Positions 32,718-39,686 of a stretch of 64,000 nucleotides of DNA are shown here, in pieces. Location: positions 124,001 to 188,000 of the forward strand of contig NZ_QBLM01000001.1 in the NCBI RefSeq assembly GCF_008828755.2, written 5' to 3'. A program made the position numbers and the translations under genes. Under the pieces are notes generated by a model. The model saw only the letters and a program-made list of their open reading frames with translations, was not told the DNA's origin and did not search any database. This stretch comes from [Borrelia] turdi. Its GTDB lineage: Bacteria > Spirochaetota > Spirochaetia > Borreliales > Borreliaceae. Position 1 is the stretch's first letter; the number at the start of each line of letters is the position of its first letter.

Positions 32718-35345
32718 TTACAGATTTTTTAAATTAAAAATATACCTATTTATCTTATCAATTAAAGAAGAAAATTCTACAAATTTTAATTTTTCAGATT
32801 CAATAATTTCTTTAGGAGCATTCATTAAAAAATTTTCATTTTCAAGTTTCTTTGAAACAGAAATCTTAAGCATTTTATACTTTTCAAGCTGCTTTTTAAG
32901 CCTTATTAACTCCTTAGTTTTATTTATCAATGACCTAACATCTGCATAAATTTCAAAACCAACTGCAGGCACACCAAGCATGTCATCATAATTTTCATTA
33001 TAAAATATATTTTTAAAATTAATCATCTTTTTTGCAATGCTTTCATTAGCCTTAAAGTATCTCCCATATTTAAAGTCAACATCAAACTTCAAAGCAACAT
33101 CGATCTCAACACTAGAAGATATATTAAATTCACTCTTAAGTGTTCTAACAGCCACAATGAAAGTTTTAAATACTTTAAAACTTTCAAATTCTTCTTGAAA
33201 ATTGTTAGCAATATCAAAACTTGGATATTCACTTAAGGCTAAAATATCTCCTTTTTCTGAAAATTCAGAAAAAATTTTTTCTGTAACAAAAGGAATAAAC
33301 GGATGTAAAATTAACAATACTTTTTTAAGAAAAAATAACAACTTAGAAACAGCCATATTCTGAATATCAACATTTTCACTATTCAAATCAATTTTACTAA
33401 TTTCAATATACCAATCACAAAAATCATTCCAAAAAAACTCGTAAACAAATTTTGAAGCTTCATTGTATTTATAATTTGCAAAAGAAGACTCTACACCAAG
33501 AATGGTTGAATTTAAGCTTGTAAGCAACCATTTGTCAATGTCATTAAATTCCAAATCATTTACTATTTCTCTATTTTTTAAATTTAAAAGAATAAATTTA
33601 GAAGCATTAAAAACTTTGTTTGCAAATTTAGCTCCAAGCATAAAATCTTTAGCATCAATATTTAAATCTTGACCTTGAACAGATAAAAAGGATAAAGTAA
33701 ATCTCAAAGAATCACTTCCATACTTATGAATAATGTCAAGAGGATCTATTCCATTGCCTAAAGACTTTGACATTTTTTTACCTTGTTTATCACGCAAAAG
33801 AGGGGTAATATAAACATCTTTAAAAGGAATTTGCCCTGTAAATTCTAATCCCGCCATTACCATTCTTGCAACCCAAAAAAATATTATATCGTAAGCTGTA
33901 ATCAAGGTATTTGTTGGATAATAATTTTTAAAATCAACAGTATCATCAGGCCATCCAAGCGAAGAAAAAGGCCATAGCCAAGAAGAAAACCAAGTGTCAA
34001 GAACATCTGGATCTTGAACAAACCTCTTGCCCTTATTCTTTTCATCTAAAGAAGGATCAGTATCACTAACAATAATCTCAGATGTATCAATATTGTACCA
34101 AGCTGGTATTCTATGTCCCCAAACAAGCTGCCTTGATATACACCAATCTCTAATATTTGATAACCAATATTTATATGTATTTTCCCACTTTTTAGGATAA
34201 AATTTTAATTCACCATTCTCTAAAGCCTTTAACGCTTTGTCTGCTAAAGGCTTCATACTCACAAACCACTGAGTAGACAAATAAGGTTCAATAACCTCAC
34301 CCGATCGATAACAATGACCAACCTGTTGTCTATGTTTTTTTACACATTGTAAAAATCCTTTTTCCATTAATTCTATCTCTATTTTAGATCTTGCATCCTT
34401 TATCCTTAATCCTTGATACTGTAAAGGAACATTTTTATTAAGTTTCCCATCTTGAGTTAAAATATTAACCTTGGGAATATTATGCCTTTTTGAAATTTCA
34501 AAATCATTAGGATCATGTGCAGGAGTAACTTTTAAAGCCCCAGTACCAAAGGTGCTATCAACATAAAAATCTGCAATAATTTTTATTTTTTTAGTTGTCA
34601 AAGGAATAGTAACATCTTTGCCAACTAAAGACTTATATCTCTCATCATTGGGATTAACAGCAATAGCAGCATCCCCAAACATCGTCTCGGGTCTAGTTGT
34701 TGCAATCTCAATAAAAGAAGAATCATCAATAAAATATTTAACAAAATAAAGTTTACCATCAACTTCTTTGTATTCAATCTCTTCATCACTAACAACACTA
34801 CCAGATCCAGGATCAAGATTAACAAGATACTCACCCCTATAAATCAAGCCTTTAGAATATAAATCCTTAAAAACCTTGTTAACAGCCTTACAAAGACTCT
34901 CATCAAGAGTAAACCTTTCTCTTGAGTGATCATAAGATGCCCCAAGTTTTTTTATCTGATTAACAATTATGCTTCTATGCTTATCTTTTAATTTAAAAAT
35001 TTCTCGAACAAGCTCTTCTCTTTCAAAATCATCCTTACTTTTACCAATATTTTTAAGATGTCTTTCAAAAACAGCCTGTGTTGCTATTCCTGCATGATCT
35101 GTTCCAAAAAGCCACAAAGTATTGTGTTTTTTCATTCTTTTATACCTTACAAGAACATCTTGTAAAACAAAATTAAGAGCATGCCCCATGTGCAATATAC
35201 CAGTAACATTAGGAGGAGGCGCAACCATACTAAATTTTTTAAATAAAGAATTATCTGGAAAAAAAACATTATTTTTAAGCCACTTGTTATAAATTTCATC
35301 TTCAAATGCCTTAGAATCATATTTTTCAAGAGATATACAATTCAT
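32718..35345 (-). CDS. valS: Valyl-tRNA synthetase
   Basis: An 875-residue class Ia synthetase of normal length. The HIGH motif is HMGH (residues 52-55) after PPPNVTGIL; KMSKS is in GKKMSKSLGNGIDP. The editing domain shows TTRPETMFGDAAIAV and THPAHDPND-like GALKVTPAHDPND, which clears Thr-tRNA-Val. The C-terminal anticodon-binding and short coiled-coil segments are present. The start overlaps the dus stop region by four bases, so the two are coupled. Confidence 0.97.
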   Translation of the reverse strand: MNCISLEKYDSKAFEDEIYNKWLKNNVFFPDNSLFKKFSMVAPPPNVTGILHMGHALNFVLQDVLVRYKRMKKHNTLWLFGTDHAGIATQAVFERHLKNIGKSKDDFEREELVREIFKLKDKHRSIIVNQIKKLGASYDHSRERFTLDESLCKAVNKVFKDLYSKGLIYRGEYLVNLDPGSGSVVSDEEIEYKEVDGKLYFVKYFIDDSSFIEIATTRPETMFGDAAIAVNPNDERYKSLVGKDVTIPLTTKKIKIIADFYVDSTFGTGALKVTPAHDPNDFEISKRHNIPKVNILTQDGKLNKNVPLQYQGLRIKDARSKIEIELMEKGFLQCVKKHRQQVGHCYRSGEVIEPYLSTQWFVSMKPLADKALKALENGELKFYPKKWENTYKYWLSNIRDWCISRQLVWGHRIPAWYNIDTSEIIVSDTDPSLDEKNKGKRFVQDPDVLDTWFSSWLWPFSSLGWPDDTVDFKNYYPTNTLITAYDIIFFWVARMVMAGLEFTGQIPFKDVYITPLLRDKQGKKMSKSLGNGIDPLDIIHKYGSDSLRFTLSFLSVQGQDLNIDAKDFMLGAKFANKVFNASKFILLNLKNREIVNDLEFNDIDKWLLTSLNSTILGVESSFANYKYNEASKFVYEFFWNDFCDWYIEISKIDLNSENVDIQNMAVSKLLFFLKKVLLILHPFIPFVTEKIFSEFSEKGDILALSEYPSFDIANNFQEEFESFKVFKTFIVAVRTLKSEFNISSSVEIDVALKFDVDFKYGRYFKANESIAKKMINFKNIFYNENYDDMLGVPAVGFEIYADVRSLINKTKELIRLKKQLEKYKMLKISVSKKLENENFLMNAPKEIIESEKLKFVEFSSLIDKINRYIFNLKNL

Positions 35346-36337
35346 TGTTTTAAATCTCCTACCATATCAATAACGTTTAAATTTTCAAAAAGCTCTTCAT
35401 AAGTTTTTGAATTTATAAGATTTGAGAAATACTTACTCTGTTTTTCCTTCTCAGTAAAATATATCTTAAAATATTTTTTAAGTTTATTAAAATCTTTTCC
35501 AAGCCCCCAAGTAGCATGAAAATCCTTTATATGGAATTTTAATATATTTAACCTAAAATTTAAATTACTATCCAAAAAGTGTTTTGAAGAGAATTTGAAT
35601 AAATTTAAATTCTTAAAAATTCCACGACCAAACATAATTCCATCAATTAAATATTTATCAACATAATATCTAGCATCCTTTAGACTCAAAACATCTCCAT
35701 TGCCAATAATCAGCGTAGAAGGACTAATATCATTTCGCAATTTAACAAGTTCATAAAAAATATCAAAATTAACAGGACCGTCACTCTGATTAACGGCAAG
35801 TCTTGGATGAACCGTTAACATATCAATTCCAAAGCCCAACAAAAACCCTAGCCAATCATCAACTTCTGGATATGAAAATCCATGCCTGGTTTTAACACTA
35901 AGGGGTAAATTAAATTTCGCGCAAGCTTCTTTGCTTGCCAGGATTATTTCTTTAGCCAAAGATTTATTATTAATTAAAGCTGAACAAACTCCTTTTTTAA
36001 TTATCTTACTCTTAGGACAACCCATATTAATATCAATCCCCCAAAACCCCTTGCCTCCTAATATTTCTATTGCTCTATAAAATTGCTCGGGAATATTGCC
36101 CCAAATTTGAGCAATTAAAGGCCGATTAAGTTCATTGGGCTTTAAAAAAATATGCTGAATAGATTGTTTTGAACCATTTAAAATTCCTTTTACAGAAATA
36201 AATTCAGTAAAATAAATATGAGGCTCTCCTTCTCCAGATCCTATTAAGTGAATTAAATTTCTAAAAACAGTATCGGTAACATCCTCCATTGGAGCCAAAA
36301 TCATAATTGGAAGAGGAATATCAAATAAAAACTTCAT
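35342..36337 (-). CDS. dus: tRNA-dihydrouridine synthase
   Basis: A 331-residue flavin TIM-barrel enzyme. It has LAPMEDVTDTVFR at the N-terminus, FWGIDINMGCPKSKIIKKGVCSALI with the catalytic Cys in GCP, LSVKTRHGF, LTVHPRL and GNGDVLSLKDA. Dus enzymes reduce specific uridines to dihydrouridine using NADPH. The subclass (A, B or C) is not decidable here; the C-terminal domain is short. No Shine-Dalgarno is visible, and the likely promoter lies within ten bases of the start, so translation may be leaderless. Confidence 0.92.
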   Translation of the reverse strand: MKFLFDIPLPIMILAPMEDVTDTVFRNLIHLIGSGEGEPHIYFTEFISVKGILNGSKQSIQHIFLKPNELNRPLIAQIWGNIPEQFYRAIEILGGKGFWGIDINMGCPKSKIIKKGVCSALINNKSLAKEIILASKEACAKFNLPLSVKTRHGFSYPEVDDWLGFLLGFGIDMLTVHPRLAVNQSDGPVNFDIFYELVKLRNDISPSTLIIGNGDVLSLKDARYYVDKYLIDGIMFGRGIFKNLNLFKFSSKHFLDSNLNFRLNILKFHIKDFHATWGLGKDFNKLKKYFKIYFTEKEKQSKYFSNLINSKTYEELFENLNVIDMVGDLKQ

Positions 36338-36346
36338 AAAATAACT

Positions 36347-36375
36347 ATATAATAATAAAATAGAACTTTAATCAA
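36347..36375 (-). promoter_or_regulatory. Putative sigma-70 promoter of dus-valS
   Basis: On the minus strand TTGATT (36375-36370), a 17-base spacer and TTATAT (36352-36347). Predicted transcription start about 36340, only three bases before the dus ATG (36337). Confidence 0.5.
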
Positions 36376-36522
36376 AGCAAAACAGTTACTTAATAGATTT
36401 AAATTTTTTTAAAAAACATTACAATTTTTAGAATAAAAAACCACTATAAAAGAATTGATAATAAATATTATCATAAGATTTTAAAAAGTCGATAAACAAT
36501 TTTTATAAAAAAATTTAAAAAA

Positions 36523-37347
36523 TTAATCCATAACAAGACTCTCGCCCGGAACCCTGGTCTTTCTTACTAAAGTATCTTTATATCCAGCAGATTTAATCAA
36601 CTCTATATTTCTTTGAACATTATCAGCACTCGTAGGAATAAAAACAGTATAAAACGGCCCATGAGAATTTACCACAACAAAAAGACCTGCTTTTTTTAAT
36701 ATTCGATAAGCTCTATCAGCATAATCTTTTTTTCTATAAGATCCAACTTGTATATAAAAATCTGTTTCTTTGTCAGCAGAAATTGAATAATCGGCTGACA
36801 AATTTGAAGATTTATTAATAGAAATATTCTTCTCTGATTGCCTGGTTTTCTTTTCTTCTTCAATCTCAGGAGTATTAAATGCTTTTTTAAAATCACCAGA
36901 TTTTGATACAGAAGGTCTTTTTTCATTTACACTTTCAATGACTTCGATTTTTACAGGAGCAACTCCTATTCCTAAAAAATCAAGCTTCTCAGCGGCATGT
37001 TTTGATAAATCAATTATTCTATCTTTCCTAAAAGGACCTCTATCATTAATTCTTACAACAACTGATCTATTATTTAAAAGATTTGTAACCTTCACAGCAG
37101 TGTTAAAAGGCAATTCTTTATGAGCAGCAGTAAGAGCCATCATATCAAATTTTTCGCCATTAGCAGTAGTTTTCCCATGAAAAGCTTCGCCATACCATGA
37201 AGCAAGACCTACTGTAGCGGAATTTATATAAGAAGTAACAAAAAAAAATATAAACAGAAAAATAAAGCTTCTATTATCTCTTAAGATGGCATCAATTAAA
37301 TTTCTCATAATGTTCATTATAATATAAAAACATATTTCAATAAACAA
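36523..37347 (-). CDS. rlpA: RlpA-like septal protein (DPBB plus SPOR)
   Basis: Up to 274 residues. A hydrophobic signal (FIFLFIFFFVTSYINSA) follows the third in-frame Met (residue 14, 37308), which may be the true start; none has a clear ribosome site. The double-psi beta-barrel shows VGLASWYGEAFHGKTTANGE and VRINDRGPF with the conserved Asp. A charged linker leads to a C-terminal SPOR domain (FYIQVGSYRKKDYADRAYR...). RlpA in some bacteria is a lytic transglycosylase acting on denuded septal glycan. The gene is divergent from tsaC. Confidence 0.9.
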   Translation of the reverse strand: MFIEICFYIIMNIMRNLIDAILRDNRSFIFLFIFFFVTSYINSATVGLASWYGEAFHGKTTANGEKFDMMALTAAHKELPFNTAVKVTNLLNNRSVVVRINDRGPFRKDRIIDLSKHAAEKLDFLGIGVAPVKIEVIESVNEKRPSVSKSGDFKKAFNTPEIEEEKKTRQSEKNISINKSSNLSADYSISADKETDFYIQVGSYRKKDYADRAYRILKKAGLFVVVNSHGPFYTVFIPTSADNVQRNIELIKSAGYKDTLVRKTRVPGESLVMD

Positions 37348-37413
37348 TTGAACTCACAAATTGCTTATTTGCATTTTTTTTGATTTAATTATAAAAAGAA
37401 AAAAGTCTAAAAA

Positions 37414-38421
37414 ATGATATCAACAGAAATAATCACCAGCAATCAAATACAAAAAGCAGCAAAGCTTATCAAAATAGGAGAGCTTGTTGTATTCCCAACA
37501 GAAACAGTTTACGGAATTGGCGCAAATGCTTACAATGAAGATGCTGTAAAAATGATTTTTTTAGTAAAAAAAAGACCTATTAACAATCCTTTGATAGTAC
37601 ACGTCGACACAGTAAAAAAAATAAAAGAATTATCAGAATATATTCCCAAAAGTGCGCTAATGCTAATTAAAAGATTTAGTCCAGGCCCTTTAACTTATGT
37701 TCTTAAAAAATCTGTAAAGATATCCAGATTTGTAAGTGGAAACTTAGACACAGTGGCAATAAGAATTCCTGCAAATAAAATAGCTTTAAACTTAATCAAA
37801 ACATCTAAAGTCCCCATAGTAGCGCCATCTGCAAATATATCAAAAAGACCAAGCTCAACAAACTTTGAAATGGCCTTAAAAGAATTAAATGGACTTGTAA
37901 AGGGAATAATAAAGACAGAAAAAAGCAAAGACTTTAACATTGGAATCGAATCAACTGTAATTGGATTTGACCTAAAAGATAATGTGCTAATATTAAGACC
38001 GGGTGCAATAACAAAAAACATGATAGAAAAAGAGCTAAAAGGAAAATATACAGTAAATTATGCACAAACAAAAATAGAATTAGAAAAATCACCCGGCAAC
38101 GTAATAGAACATTACAAACCAAAAATTCCTGTCTATTTATTTAAAGGTCAAGACAACATAAGAAAATATTTAAACAAAGATACAAAAATACTTATCACAA
38201 AACCTACTCTAAAATCCTATTTATTTAACTTTTTGTGGGATAAAAAAAATATTACGGTATTTAATACTCTTGAAGAATATGCACAAAATCTTTACAAAGA
38301 GTTAGTCAATTCTGAGAACAACTATAAACAAATCCTTAGTGAATTCTTAAAAGACGAAGAACTTGGATACTCGATAAACAATAGAATCAGAAAAGCTAGT
38401 TCAAATAGATTTATTAAATAA
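37414..38421 (+). CDS. tsaC: Threonylcarbamoyl-AMP synthase, Sua5 type
   Basis: A 335-residue, two-domain enzyme. The YrdC domain has GELVVFPTETVYGIGANAYN, VKKRPINNPLIVHV, SPGPLTYVL, VAIRIPAN and VAPSANISKRPSSTN. The C-terminal Sua5 domain begins after a linker with SPGNVIEHYKPKIPV. It makes threonylcarbamoyl-AMP from Thr, bicarbonate and ATP; TsaD (2413-3429) then transfers it to tRNA. No Shine-Dalgarno is obvious before the ATG; a TATAAA-like -10 lies about 25 bases upstream. Confidence 0.95.
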   Translation: MISTEIITSNQIQKAAKLIKIGELVVFPTETVYGIGANAYNEDAVKMIFLVKKRPINNPLIVHVDTVKKIKELSEYIPKSALMLIKRFSPGPLTYVLKKSVKISRFVSGNLDTVAIRIPANKIALNLIKTSKVPIVAPSANISKRPSSTNFEMALKELNGLVKGIIKTEKSKDFNIGIESTVIGFDLKDNVLILRPGAITKNMIEKELKGKYTVNYAQTKIELEKSPGNVIEHYKPKIPVYLFKGQDNIRKYLNKDTKILITKPTLKSYLFNFLWDKKNITVFNTLEEYAQNLYKELVNSENNYKQILSEFLKDEELGYSINNRIRKASSNRFIK

Positions 38422-38591
38422 AAATAAAGCTAAATTATTCTTTTAAAAATTTAAATCGTCTAAAACATAGTACAACAAACTTCTTCTCCACACAACCTTA
38501 ACGAACCAGTAAATTAACAATCAAATAAACTTAACCCGATTATTACAAAGCAAATTTTCACATAACCATAAGAAAAAATTCAATCTTTTGA

Positions 38592-39377
38592 TTAATTAAA
38601 ATAATCATGGATTAGCATAGTATATTCAAGGGGTATTTTGTCCTCATCAAAAGCAATACCAAGCGCGAAAACCTTTCCATTGGGCGTCTGGATAACACTT
38701 AAACTTTTTGATTTACCCTCAATAAAAATCTCTTTATCCATAAATTCAAAACTAAAAATCAAATCAATTGAATCATCCTTGACATTCCCATAATCAAAAG
38801 AAGAAATTATTAAAGCACCCCCATAAGATAAATCTTTTATTAAGCATTTATGTTTTAATCCATTAAACTTGATAAAAGCTTTATCAGAGTCAATTTTTAG
38901 CTTTCTAATAGAATCTTTATCAACAATAATTCTCTCATGAATTCTTTGATTTTGCCCAAGTTTTAAATCAAGAAGTTTTCCAACCTTAATAGCAATCTCT
39001 TCTGGCACAGGAGATAAAAATTCCAACGTTAATAAATTGTATTCTTTATCTTGAGAAGAATAAGCAGAGGCGCTTAACAGTTTTACAGACAAAAAGGGAA
39101 AAAAAGCCGTGCTATTCTTGGAATCTGAATTTTTCTTAAGTTGAATAGAGCCTAAATTTTTATTTTTAGCCAAAGCGGGCAATACAGTATCTTCTTGAAA
39201 AATAAGCTTAAGAGAATCCATAGAAATAGAATAAATTACTCCAAGCGCAGAATAAACACCTATCTTCATCTCAATAGTATTGCGAAGATTTAAAAAACTA
39301 TTTATCTCTGTACTCATTTTAATTTCTTTGCCCCTATACTTAGCTCCATAATCTCTTATTTTTCTAGATAAAAGCAT
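38592..39377 (-). CDS. plzA: PlzA, PilZ-domain cyclic di-GMP receptor
   Basis: A 261-residue soluble protein. The cyclic di-GMP binding motif RIHER (R145 and R149) is followed by IKDLSYGGALI, the D-x-S-x-x-G element of PilZ. The N-terminal half (about 1-135) is a second PilZ-like domain without the ligand motif. PlzA is the known c-di-GMP receptor of Lyme spirochaetes and affects motility, glycerol metabolism and host adaptation. AGGAG lies before the ATG. The upstream region holds three TTTAAA boxes spaced one helical turn apart. Confidence 0.96.
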   Translation of the reverse strand: MLLSRKIRDYGAKYRGKEIKMSTEINSFLNLRNTIEMKIGVYSALGVIYSISMDSLKLIFQEDTVLPALAKNKNLGSIQLKKNSDSKNSTAFFPFLSVKLLSASAYSSQDKEYNLLTLEFLSPVPEEIAIKVGKLLDLKLGQNQRIHERIIVDKDSIRKLKIDSDKAFIKFNGLKHKCLIKDLSYGGALIISSFDYGNVKDDSIDLIFSFEFMDKEIFIEGKSKSLSVIQTPNGKVFALGIAFDEDKIPLEYTMLIHDYFN

Positions 39378-39430
39378 AAACCTCTCCTTTCTCCTTTTTT
39401 TTTAATATAAAAATAAAAATACTAAACAGA

Positions 39431-39459
39431 GTTTAAAACTGCTTTAAATAGCTTTAAAC
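39431..39459. promoter_or_regulatory. Three TTTAAA boxes at helical-turn spacing upstream of plzA
   Basis: TTTAAA occurs at 39432-39437, 39443-39448 and 39453-39458, that is 11 and 10 bases apart. The outer boxes form a 7-bp inverted repeat (GTTTAAA/TTTAAAC). They lie 55-82 bases from the plzA start and could be an activator or repressor site. The sequence is AT-only, so chance is possible. Confidence 0.3.
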
Positions 39460-39592
39460 CAATAAAATTATAGACAAACTTAATCAACAATCAACAAATC
39501 TACTCTTAAAATCAAAACATAACATCACCCAACTCTTACAACTTACAACATACATCATTTGTTTAATTAATAAAATTAAAAATGGTGTTTAC

Positions 39593-39626
39593 ATAGTGTA
39601 AAATTATAACAATAATTTTACACTAT
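39593..39626. promoter_or_regulatory. Perfect 15-bp inverted repeat, putative operator of pbp
   Basis: Arms 39593-39607 and 39612-39626 are exact reverse complements around AACA (39608-39611). The right arm carries TTTACA (39617-39622), the best -35 for a TATAAT at 39638-39643. No T-run follows on the plus strand, which argues against a terminator and for an operator-like site. Confidence 0.6.
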
Positions 39627-39643
39627 AACAATCAACTTATAAT
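39617..39643 (+). promoter_or_regulatory. Candidate sigma-70 promoter of the class A PBP
   Basis: TTTACA (39617-39622), 15-base spacer and TATAAT (39638-39643). The -35 overlaps the inverted repeat. The spacer is slightly short. A second possible -10 (TATACT, 39669-39674) lies close to the start codon. Confidence 0.45.
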
Positions 39644-39686
39644 ATTATTAATTCTTATACACTTATAGTATACTTTAGTAAAAAGT

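Larger units (their letters stand above)
39378..39686. other. 309-base divergent region plzA/pbp
   Basis: No gene. It holds three spaced TTTAAA boxes on the plzA side and a perfect inverted repeat with a candidate sigma-70 promoter on the pbp side. The rest is AT-rich with no other clear signal. Confidence 0.7.

Noticed and set aside
39663..39682. TATAGTATACTTTAGTA resembling Borrelia telomere box sequences
   Set aside because: It is a single short AT-rich match inside a promoter region on a continuous chromosome segment; no inverted hairpin end.
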